The translations under genes were made by a program, and so were the position numbers. This document shows, in pieces, positions 1-5,542 of a stretch of DNA of 14,231 nucleotides; within the stretch, counting starts at the first letter, position 1, and every line of letters starts with the position of its first letter. The notes under the pieces were generated by a model, which saw nothing but the letters and a program-made list of their open reading frames with translations, was not told the origin of the DNA and did no database searches. This DNA comes from Methylophilaceae bacterium UBA7525 (lineage in GTDB: Bacteria > Pseudomonadota > Gammaproteobacteria > Burkholderiales > Methylophilaceae), in assembly GCA_002479405.1 (NCBI GenBank), contig DLMX01000065.1, forward strand, positions 35,910-50,140, written 5' to 3'.

Positions 1-405
1 CCCTGCCATAGCAAGGACTCGACTGGTCTCCAGTTTGCTGCCTGCCAGCCCGACCGCAGATGGGGAGCATCCCAACAACAACTTCCCTCGCTTAACGACC
101 AGTTCGGACAGTTTCAACAATATACAGCCGGACTCAGGTGCAATCAGCCAGACCGCATCCGATTGATCAATCAAATCCCTCCACACCTGCCAGACATCAT
201 CATCCGGTCTGACCATATTGGACACTGCCACGTCCGGCGACGGCAAACGGTAGTCATAACTGGATAACAACTCAAGGCTCTCGATCTCATTCAGATCCCT
301 CAACAATGCATCCCGCATACAGAGCCCTTCCGCCAAAAGACCGCAGGGCAATGACTCGCGATATAATCCACCGCAACTGATAAATTCACAGACAAAAATT
401 TTCAA
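1..405 (-). CDS. MfnD-like ATP-grasp ligase, N-terminal part (cut by window edge)
   Basis: Reading the minus strand from 405 down to 1 gives 135 uninterrupted codons; the C-terminal part lies outside the window. The N-terminus begins MKIFVCEFISCGGLYRE, which resembles the N-terminus of the ATP-grasp family that includes archaeal MfnD (tyramine-glutamate ligase of methanofuran synthesis). Near residue 120 a G-S-K-x-x-T-S stretch resembles the helix that opens the ATP-grasp fold. An in-frame TAA at 415-417 leaves only CTG (409-411) or TTG (403-405) as starts near the conserved N-terminus; TTG is chosen. There is no clear Shine-Dalgarno sequence. By family it should join glutamate to an amine or amino acid while making the methylofuran side chain, but that is inference. 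Leucine codons are dominated by TTG, unlike the CTG-rich neighbours. It is divergent from the HisA-like gene, with 51 bp between them. Confidence 0.72.
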   Translation of the reverse strand, partial: MKIFVCEFISCGGLYRESLPCGLLAEGLCMRDALLRDLNEIESLELLSSYDYRLPSPDVAVSNMVRPDDDVWQVWRDLIDQSDAVWLIAPESGCILLKLSELVVKRGKLLLGCSPSAVGLAGSKLETSRVLAMAG

Positions 406-456
406 GGTCAGGCTTTATTTTCAGCGCCGCGCGCCTTGTCGATTCGTTAGGAAAAC

Positions 457-1179
457 TTGGACATCATCCCAGTCATTGATCTGATGGACGGTCAGGTAGT
501 TCATGCCAGACATGGCGACCGCCTCAACTACCGACCCATACAGTCTGCCCTCTGCAGCAACAGCGAGCCGCTGCATATTGTCCGCAGCCTGCTCCAATTA
601 TACCCATTCGAACGCCTCTACATTGCCGATATCAATGCGATACAGGAACGCGGTCATCACGGCGACCTCATCAGGCACATCCGTTCACAATACCCCGCAT
701 TGGAAATATGGCTGGATGCCGGCATCAACCAGCCGGAAACTGCAATCGGTTGGCAAGGACACAATATCCTTGGCGTCATCGGCAGCGAGAGCCTGCTCGA
801 CATGGCCAGCTATCACTCCATCGAACAGGTACTGAGTGAAAACTTCGTCTTGTCACTGGACTTCAGCCGTGGAAAATTCCTCGGTCCGGATAAATTACTG
901 CAAGACTGTTCGTTATGGCCGGAACGTGTAATTGCCATGTCGCTGGACAAGGTTGGTAGTAGTAGTGGTCCAAACATGGAACTGCTGCATGGATTGCAAA
1001 ACGGCACGACGAAAATCTATGCCGCAGGTGGCATTCGCGACGCAGCAGATCTATTGACACTGGCAGAGTCTGACGTTGCTGGCGCACTCATAGCCAGCAT
1101 ATTGCATTCAGGGCAACTGACAACCGAACAAATCCAGCACATTCATCCCTCATCCACCAGAAACACTGCATCTGCCTGA
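457..1179 (+). CDS. HisA-like TIM-barrel protein of the C1/cofactor cluster
   Basis: This 240-residue protein belongs to the HisA/HisF (beta-alpha)8 barrel superfamily. The N-terminus MDIIPVIDLMDGQVV carries the first catalytic-type aspartate (D8), YIADINAI at about 55-62 matches the HisA strand 2 region, LSLDFSRG at about 132-139 supplies the second aspartate (D135), and GSSSGPN and AAGGIRD (about 167-195) are phosphate-binding-type loops. Length is close to HisA (about 240-250). The start is TTG at 457: a TAG lies three codons upstream, so no other start preserves MDIIPVIDL, and TTAGGA is a plausible ribosome site. It sits among H4MPT/methanofuran genes rather than his genes, so it is more likely a repurposed paralogue acting on a sugar-phosphate-like intermediate in cofactor synthesis than true HisA. 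That role is inference. Its 3' end shares a terminator with fae. Confidence 0.8.
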   Translation: MDIIPVIDLMDGQVVHARHGDRLNYRPIQSALCSNSEPLHIVRSLLQLYPFERLYIADINAIQERGHHGDLIRHIRSQYPALEIWLDAGINQPETAIGWQGHNILGVIGSESLLDMASYHSIEQVLSENFVLSLDFSRGKFLGPDKLLQDCSLWPERVIAMSLDKVGSSSGPNMELLHGLQNGTTKIYAAGGIRDAADLLTLAESDVAGALIASILHSGQLTTEQIQHIHPSSTRNTASA

Positions 1180-1185
1180 CACAAC

Positions 1186-1213
1186 AAAAAAGCCCGATTA
1201 AGAATCGGGCTTT
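1186..1213. terminator. Bidirectional terminator between HisA-like gene and fae
   Basis: A perfect 11-bp stem (AAAGCCCGATT / AATCGGGCTTT, arms 1189-1199 and 1203-1213) with a 3-nt loop lies between two convergent genes. On the minus strand the stem is followed by a T-run (six A on the plus strand, 1186-1191), so it should end fae transcripts strongly. The plus-strand T-run is short (TTT), so termination of the HisA-like transcript is probably weaker. Confidence 0.85.
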
Positions 1214-1233
1214 CAGGTTTCGGCACTTAGTTC

Positions 1234-1776
1234 TTATTCTGCACTAGCCTGGAACGGGTGTGCTGAAGCCTTGTAATTCTTCAACACATCTTCCACCTTG
1301 GGTTCACGCGCAACTGCAGACTTGATCGCCTGTTTGACAGCACGGTAGTTCCAGTCCTGGATACGCTCATCGATATCAGCACGGCTGTCAATGAACACGC
1401 CAACACAAATGAATACATTTTCCGCTTCATCCTGCGGGATGGTGCCATCAGCAACGCAATCCATTACAGCCATGGCAACGCCACGCTGAGCCGGGCCAAA
1501 CATCTGAACAGCCTGACGACCGTTTTTAATTGTCACCTTATTGAACATTACTGTTGCTGGCTTAACCATCATGTTAGGAGCAACAATCGCCAACAGGCCA
1601 TTTACACCATACTTCTGATCAGTCAGAGTACGGCAGAAAGCATCTTCAGCTGCACTGCCGCGCGGCCCCATAATCAGCTCAATGTGAGCGACATTCAACA
1701 GATCAAGTCCACTATGATCCGGACGCTCTTCAATGACCAGAGCCTCACCCACCAGTACACGGTCAATAACTGCCAT
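1234..1776 (-). CDS. fae: Formaldehyde-activating enzyme (Fae family), divergent form
   Basis: Fae catalyses condensation of formaldehyde with tetrahydromethanopterin to methylene-H4MPT in the cytoplasm, the entry to the oxidation branch. The 180-residue product shows family signatures: VGEALV, VAHIELIMGPRG with the conserved histidine at H31, AIVAPN, VMFNKVTI, RQAVQMFGPAQRGVAMAV and the C-terminal HPF. Compared from memory with the ~170-residue Methylorubrum extorquens enzyme, it has about nine extra residues (IEERPDHSGLDLLN replaces a five-residue loop) immediately before the histidine, and GVFIHW is changed to GVFIDS. Family membership is clear. Whether it is the main Fae or a paralogue with altered properties is open. 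Start ATG follows AGGAGAG at good spacing. It is the last of the minus-strand run and is preceded by a long non-coding leader. Confidence 0.88.
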   Translation of the reverse strand: MAVIDRVLVGEALVIEERPDHSGLDLLNVAHIELIMGPRGSAAEDAFCRTLTDQKYGVNGLLAIVAPNMMVKPATVMFNKVTIKNGRQAVQMFGPAQRGVAMAVMDCVADGTIPQDEAENVFICVGVFIDSRADIDERIQDWNYRAVKQAIKSAVAREPKVEDVLKNYKASAHPFQASAE

Positions 1777-1902
1777 TTTTCTCTCCTATTTGGTTATACA
1801 CAGTAAATTGGGTCAAGCATTGTTGCTCTTGCCACTAATCAGGATTCGCATCGTTATACAACATAACGGCTCATCTTGAAAATTCTTTAAATTACATTGA
1901 TC

Positions 1903-1938
1903 GACTGACTAAATATGGAATAAGTATTAGTCAGTCAA
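1903..1938 (-). promoter_or_regulatory. Candidate fae promoter overlapped by an inverted repeat
   Basis: On the minus strand TTGACT (1933-1938) is followed after 17 bp by TATTTA (1910-1915), a good -35 but weak -10. A perfect 9-bp inverted repeat, GACTGACTA / TAGTCAGTC (arms 1903-1911 and 1928-1936, 16 nt between), overlaps the -35 and reaches from the -10 to the expected start site. This is a typical operator geometry. If used, the fae leader would be about 130 nt. Regulator unknown. Confidence 0.4.
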
Positions 1939-2103
1939 ATCATCAATCGGTCATTGTTCCGAAAGCCTTGATGCCGACACTTTTGATGTCCGCTATAGCA
2001 TGAGTAAATCTAGGCAAAGTCAACAACAAGAAAAACCAGTCATGTTTAACTGAATAGTTGAGTCTCGGTGCCGGAATTACTGTTAATCAAGCCATGACAA
2101 ACC

Positions 2104-2131
2104 TTCAAGAGCGTGACTACACGCTCTTGAA
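2104..2131 (-). terminator. Hairpin terminator after the phi gene
   Basis: A perfect 12-bp stem (TTCAAGAGCGTG / CACGCTCTTGAA) with a 4-nt loop lies 9 bp beyond the phi stop codon. On the minus strand it is followed by GGTTTGT, so the T-run is weak. It probably ends or stabilises the phi transcript. Confidence 0.65.
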
Positions 2132-2140
2132 ACGGAAACA

Positions 2141-2680
2141 TTATTCCAGATTAGCGTGTGTCGCTCTCATGGACTCTTCTGCAATACCCTTCTCATGGAT
2201 GATGTGCGCCACAATGGCTTCCAGGAACAGCAGAGTGGAAAGCTCAAAGGTCGTGCCCATAGGCATGGTCGGGATCTTTTCATATTGATCTGGATTGCCG
2301 ATCTGGATAACCAGGTCGGACATGTCTGCAATCGTGGACTTGCTCTTGGTGGAGATGAGTACCATTTTCGCACCGACTTGCTTCGCACGCTTGCTGAAGG
2401 CAATCATGGTTTCAGTTTCACCGGAACCACTGATGACGATAAACAAATCGCCTTCGCGGATGCTTGGTGTCACGATTTCGCCGACGATATAGACTTCATA
2501 ACCGCCGTGCATCAAACGCATTGCGAAGAATCTTGCTACCAACCCTGAGCGACCAGCACCTGTAATGAAAATACGAGATGCCTTGTCCAGCATGTTCGTT
2601 AGATTTTCATCATAAGAATTATCGGTAGCTTCAAGAACGCTTGAAATCTTTTTTACGATAAGTTGACGATGGGTAGTCAT
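2141..2680 (-). CDS. hxlB: 6-phospho-3-hexuloisomerase (PHI)
   Basis: PHI converts D-arabino-3-hexulose 6-phosphate, made by HPS, to fructose 6-phosphate, the second RuMP-cycle step. The 179-residue protein is a single SIS (sugar isomerase) domain of the usual PHI length. ITGAGRSGLVARFFAMRL (about 39-56) is the first sugar-phosphate loop, and ISGSGET (about 83-89) is the serine-rich phosphate-binding loop. STKSKSTIADMSDLVI and the C-terminal helices including HIIHEKG also fit PHI. The gene is also called phi or rmpB. The ATG start has GAGG just upstream. It follows hps, but a strong terminator and a TATAAT lie between them, so it may be transcribed from its own promoter or only by readthrough from hps. 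Confidence 0.93.
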   Translation of the reverse strand: MTTHRQLIVKKISSVLEATDNSYDENLTNMLDKASRIFITGAGRSGLVARFFAMRLMHGGYEVYIVGEIVTPSIREGDLFIVISGSGETETMIAFSKRAKQVGAKMVLISTKSKSTIADMSDLVIQIGNPDQYEKIPTMPMGTTFELSTLLFLEAIVAHIIHEKGIAEESMRATHANLE

Positions 2681-2722
2681 TTTAACCTCGAGTTTTAGTA
2701 ATGGGATTGCCGCGAATGCGGA

Positions 2723-2728
2723 ATTATA
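2723..2728 (-). promoter_or_regulatory. Consensus -10 element upstream of phi
   Basis: The minus strand reads TATAAT here, an exact sigma-70 -10 hexamer, about 43 nt before the phi start. No good -35 is visible at 17 bp because that position falls in the T-run of the hps terminator. A modest or activator-dependent promoter for phi is possible. Confidence 0.4.
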
Positions 2729-2742
2729 TTAGTTGCATGTAT

Positions 2743-2775
2743 AAAAAAATCGAGCCCTCAAGAGGGCTCGATTTT
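2743..2775 (-). terminator. Strong rho-independent terminator between hps and phi
   Basis: A near-continuous stem, AAAATCGAGCCCTC / GAGGGCTCGATTTT (arms 2746-2759 and 2762-2775), is followed on the minus strand by seven T residues. It begins about 8 bp after the hps stop codon. It should end most hps transcripts before phi, or set a lower PHI:HPS transcript ratio. Confidence 0.88.
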
Positions 2776-2782
2776 CACCAGC

Positions 2783-3412
2783 TTAGTGTGCCAGTGCAGT
2801 GATTTCAGCAGCAGCAGCAGCCGGGTCAGCAGCACCGTAGATAGCAGCACCAGCAACGATGATGTCAGCGCCAGCATCTTTAACTTGCTTGGTTGTGGAA
2901 GCCTTGACGCCACCAGCAACAGAGATCTTTACGCCTGTCTTCAGGCCAGCGATCAGTGCCAGGTCGGTGAAAGGTGTACCGCCAGCAGCTTGTTGGTCCA
3001 GACCAGTGTGAACGCCGATGATGTGTGCGCCCAGCTTGACAGCTTCTTGTGTACGAGCAGCCTTGTCAGAAACGTTGATCAAGTCGATTTGAGCTTCCTT
3101 GCCGTACTTGTTGGCAACGTCGATAACACCCTTGATAGTACCCAGATCAGCAGTACCCAGAACTGTACAGATGTCAGCACCAGCCTTGTAGAAAGGCTCA
3201 GCTTCGTAGAAGCCAGCGTCCATGGTCTTCAGGTCAACCAGGATCTTGTTGTTTGGGAACTTGGCGCGCAGAGTTTCCAGCAGCTTGATACCGTTGTGCT
3301 TGATGCATGGAGTACCGATTTCCAGAATGTCAACGTGTGGAGCAACCTTTTCAGCCAGTGCAACGGTTGCGTCAAAATCCAATGAATCTAAAGCCATTTG
3401 TGTTAATGCCAC
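2783..3412 (-). CDS. hps: 3-hexulose-6-phosphate synthase (HPS)
   Basis: HPS performs the aldol condensation of formaldehyde with ribulose 5-phosphate, the carbon-fixing step of the RuMP cycle. The 209-residue protein is a (beta-alpha)8 barrel of the orotidine-5'-phosphate decarboxylase superfamily. The motif VDLKTMDAG holds the characteristic D60-x-K62-x-x-D65 catalytic and Mg-binding cluster, EIGTPCIKHNG (31-41) forms the substrate loop, and VAGG and IIVAGAAIYG near the C-terminus bind phosphate. The start is GTG at 3412, fixed by GGAGG seven bases upstream; the ATG five codons later is too far from that site. The gene is also called rmpA or hxlA. It has its own upstream promoter-like element and a strong terminator, fitting a very highly expressed monocistronic or mainly monocistronic unit. 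Confidence 0.95.
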   Translation of the reverse strand: MALTQMALDSLDFDATVALAEKVAPHVDILEIGTPCIKHNGIKLLETLRAKFPNNKILVDLKTMDAGFYEAEPFYKAGADICTVLGTADLGTIKGVIDVANKYGKEAQIDLINVSDKAARTQEAVKLGAHIIGVHTGLDQQAAGGTPFTDLALIAGLKTGVKISVAGGVKASTTKQVKDAGADIIVAGAAIYGAADPAAAAAEITALAH

Positions 3413-3466
3413 GATACTTCCTCCAATTAGGTTACGAATTTTTGCTACTTTTAAGAAAAAAGTCGG

Positions 3467-3502
3467 ACTTTAATCTTAAAGTGCGAGACGACCTGATGTC
3501 AA
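3467..3502 (-). promoter_or_regulatory. Candidate hps promoter with palindrome over the -10
   Basis: On the minus strand an exact TTGACA (3497-3502) is followed after 18 bp by TAAGAT (3473-3478, 4 of 6 matches). A 16-bp palindrome, ACTTTAAGATTAAAGT (3467-3482), is centred on the -10, and an inverted pair GACCTG / CAGGTC (3490-3495 and 3523-3528) brackets the -35. The expected start site near 3466 would give a leader of about 54 nt. Confidence 0.5.
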
Positions 3503-3551
3503 CGCAAACTGACGAATGGCACCAGGTCAGACTTCTTGAAAACTGAACTGC

Positions 3552-4505
3552 TTACAGCTTTTCAGCCAGTGCTGTTTCCAGCTTGATCTGGTCTGCCACG
3601 AAACCGCGAATGCCTTCTGACAACTTCTCGATTGCCATGGCATCCTGGTTCAGCGCAAAGCGGAATTCCTCTTCCGTCATTTTGGCTGGTGCTGTCTTGC
3701 TTGCACCGTTGTCTGTCAGAACACGTGCCAGCGTACCTTCAGTCGCTGCCAGATCCTGCAACAAGTTAGGGGAAACCGTCAGACGGTCACAACCGGCCAG
3801 AGCGATCAGTTCGCCTGTGTTACGGAAAGAGGCGCCCATGACCACAGTCTTGTAGCCATGCTCTTTGTAGTACGAGTAGATGTTACGGACAGAAACCACG
3901 CCCGGGTCGGTTTCCTGAGTATATTCAGTACCTGGATTCTTGGCCTTGTACCAGTCCAGAATACGGCCGACGAAGGGGGAAATCAGGAATACGCCAGCTT
4001 CAGCACAGGCACGAGCCTGACCGAAGCCGAACAGCAATGTCAGGTTACAGTTGATGCCTTCCTTTTCCAGGATTTCACCAGCCTTGATGCCTTCCCATGT
4101 AGAAGCCAGCTTGATCAGCACACGATCCTTGCCCACACCTGCGTCCTGATATAGTTGGATCAACTTGCGGCCCTTGGCCACCATTTTGTCGATATTGAAA
4201 GACAGGCGGGCATCCACTTCGGTGGAGATGCGACCAGGAACAACCTTGGAGATTTCAACACCAATCAGCACAGCCAGCTTGTCTGCAGCATTTTCGATTT
4301 GCGCTTCCTTGCTACCGCCCTGGGCTTTTGCATAGGCAATTGATTCATCAATCAAATGTGCATACTGAGGCAATGTGCTTGCCTTCAACAGCAGGGATGG
4401 ATTGGTGGTTGCGTCAACAGGCTTGACACTCTTGATCGCTTCAACGTCGCCGGTATCCGCAACGATAGTAGTCATGCTTTTTAGTTGTTCGAGTAAGTTA
4501 GCCAT
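3552..4505 (-). CDS. tal: Transaldolase (TalB type)
   Basis: Transaldolase moves a dihydroxyacetone unit between sugar phosphates. In the RuMP cycle it rearranges fructose 6-phosphate and erythrose 4-phosphate to regenerate ribulose 5-phosphate. The 317-residue protein matches the Escherichia coli TalB class in length and numbering: D17 (VADTGD), the DATTNPSLLLKA stretch with N35, E96 (RISTEVDARLSF) and the Schiff-base lysine K132 in VLIKLASTWEGI are all in place, as is the NLTLLFGFGQARACAEAG strand. The ATG at 4505 is preceded by GGAGGAG. It lies 139 bp upstream of hps in the same direction, with a promoter-like element between them, and is separated from the CitG-like gene by a 189-bp region with palindromes. 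A sugar-rearrangement gene next to hps supports use of the transaldolase variant of the RuMP cycle. Confidence 0.95.
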   Translation of the reverse strand: MANLLEQLKSMTTIVADTGDVEAIKSVKPVDATTNPSLLLKASTLPQYAHLIDESIAYAKAQGGSKEAQIENAADKLAVLIGVEISKVVPGRISTEVDARLSFNIDKMVAKGRKLIQLYQDAGVGKDRVLIKLASTWEGIKAGEILEKEGINCNLTLLFGFGQARACAEAGVFLISPFVGRILDWYKAKNPGTEYTQETDPGVVSVRNIYSYYKEHGYKTVVMGASFRNTGELIALAGCDRLTVSPNLLQDLAATEGTLARVLTDNGASKTAPAKMTEEEFRFALNQDAMAIEKLSEGIRGFVADQIKLETALAEKL

Positions 4506-4527
4506 ATAGCTCCTCCTTCAGGTGCGC

Positions 4528-4588
4528 ATTTAAATTAAATCAGAATTGTTGAATTCGTATTACGAACCATGAACCGTGAAGTTCACGG
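4528..4588 (-). promoter_or_regulatory. Palindrome cluster upstream of tal (candidate operators)
   Basis: Two odd-length perfect palindromes stand side by side: TTCGTA-T-TACGAA (4554-4566) and CCGTGAA-G-TTCACGG (4574-4588). Their centres, 4560 and 4581, are exactly 21 bp apart, two helical turns. A third, AT-rich one, ATTTAA-A-TTAAAT (4528-4540), contains on the minus strand a TTTAAT that could serve as the tal -10 (4534-4539). No consensus -35 is seen. The two GC-containing palindromes would then be centred near -33 and -54, consistent with activator or repressor control. The regulator is unknown. Confidence 0.5.
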
Positions 4589-4644
4589 CGTGAAAATCTC
4601 AAGACCTAGGATATTACTACGACAACGCATTAGTTTGAACTCAT

Positions 4645-4667
4645 TTCTGCAAATTTACTTTGCAGAA
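4645..4667 (-). terminator. Stem-loop downstream of the CitG-like gene
   Basis: A perfect 9-bp stem, TTCTGCAAA / TTTGCAGAA, with a 5-nt loop lies 27 bp after the stop codon of the CitG-like gene. There is no T-run on either side, so it may be a 3'-stabilising or rho-associated structure rather than an intrinsic terminator. It marks a likely end of the mtdB-mch operon before tal. Confidence 0.4.
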
Positions 4668-4694
4668 TATCTCTGTAAGTTCTCCAGGTTGATT

Positions 4695-5537
4695 TCATGA
4701 TTCGCTGACTTGCAACCCATACAGCAGCAAAACCGCCACCGTCATATCGGCACTGGTACCGGGATTGATGCCCTGCGCTTTCAACGCCTGGTCGAAATCC
4801 AGCAAAGGCCGCAGATAAGTCTTGGGATTGTCGCGAGCATCCAGTTCCTGCCAGTATGCAGCCGCTTCGTGGCACACGCTTTCCGCCTGCCCGACACCAT
4901 ATTTGCGGGCAATATGACTATCCGGAAAATGCGTCAGGAAATACAGATACAGCGCACTGGTCGCCCAAGCCGACCGCTCCCAGCGCATCAGCAACTGCCG
5001 ATAGTAGGCGAGCCCCTCAAACACCTGCTGAAAACCATAGGCGTACTGGCGGGCGACCAGGTCCCTGTCAGCCGCTTCTTGCATGGCCTCGAGCAGGGTT
5101 ACGCTGGCCGACGACTCCACATCATGATGTTCGCTATGCCCAAGCCCCGCAGGATTGGCGATGCGAATGGCGGCAAAGGCGTCATTCGCATCTTTGATCG
5201 TCAGTTGCTCGAGTACAGCCTGCACATCTTTCTGCGTGATGGCACCACCCGCATTCAATGCAGCCTGTATCAGCGGCGCACAGAGCAAAATGATACCGAG
5301 GTTGGTGTTGCAGCCGACCGCTTCATTCGTCGCCTGCACTGCTTGCAGGATGCGCTGACCTGCGCTCAAATCAGCTTGCGCGATGACGCCGGAAGCGACT
5401 TCAGCACTGCGCAGGAAATCCTGCACCGTCATACCGTGGCCATCCGAAAGCATATGGACATTGCCCGGTTTGACTGCTTCCAGCTCGGCGATACAGGCTG
5501 CCTTGAACTTCGCTGCGAGTCGCATTTCAAGCTGCAT
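4695..5537 (-). CDS. CitG/MdcB-like (triphosphoribosyl-dephospho-CoA synthase family) protein
   Basis: The 280-residue product shows the motif order of the CitG family: KPGNVH (about 23-28), NTNLGIILLCAPL (about 77-89), a histidine-rich GLGHSEHHDVE (about 131-141) and the C-terminal NPGTSADMT (about 258-266). CitG itself displaces adenine from ATP and joins the triphosphoribosyl group to dephospho-CoA through an alpha-ribosidic bond. No citrate- or malonate-lyase genes are nearby. Instead it follows the RimK-like gene by 5 bp in a methanopterin cluster, so a cofactor-building role is likely. I recall such a gene, called orf7 in older methylotroph literature, as conserved in these islands, but I cannot check that. 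The start is ATG 5537; an ATG at 5594 would overlap the upstream gene by 52 nt and add a non-conserved tail. The ribosome site is weak (GGAT), suggesting translational coupling. Confidence 0.78.
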   Translation of the reverse strand: MQLEMRLAAKFKAACIAELEAVKPGNVHMLSDGHGMTVQDFLRSAEVASGVIAQADLSAGQRILQAVQATNEAVGCNTNLGIILLCAPLIQAALNAGGAITQKDVQAVLEQLTIKDANDAFAAIRIANPAGLGHSEHHDVESSASVTLLEAMQEAADRDLVARQYAYGFQQVFEGLAYYRQLLMRWERSAWATSALYLYFLTHFPDSHIARKYGVGQAESVCHEAAAYWQELDARDNPKTYLRPLLDFDQALKAQGINPGTSADMTVAVLLLYGLQVSES

Positions 5538-5542
5538 GACGG

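Larger units (their letters stand above)
1777..2140 (-). other. 364-nt intergenic region upstream of fae
   Basis: No convincing gene is seen here. It holds the phi terminator (2104-2131), a promoter-like element with a 9-bp inverted repeat (1903-1938), and a small hairpin-capable sequence (CGTTAT / ATAACG, arms 1852-1857 and 1863-1868). GTTATACA occurs twice (1793-1800 and 1853-1860), giving TATAAC hexamers on the minus strand at two distances from fae. The length and the number of elements suggest that fae is controlled separately from phi. Confidence 0.6.

Noticed and set aside
161..172. 12-bp perfect palindrome GATTGATCAATC
   Set aside because: It lies inside the MfnD-like coding region and is accounted for by the codons of a D-L-I-D-Q stretch; no promoter context.
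1793..1868. Repeated GTTATACA giving two TATAAC -10-like hexamers before fae
   Set aside because: Neither has a convincing -35 at 16-18 bp (TTGACC is only 12 bp from the nearer one), so they are not called as promoters; they are noted in the intergenic entry.
2058..2288. Plus-strand frame of 76 codons
   Set aside because: It spans the phi terminator and the antisense of phi, with no ribosome site or family motifs.
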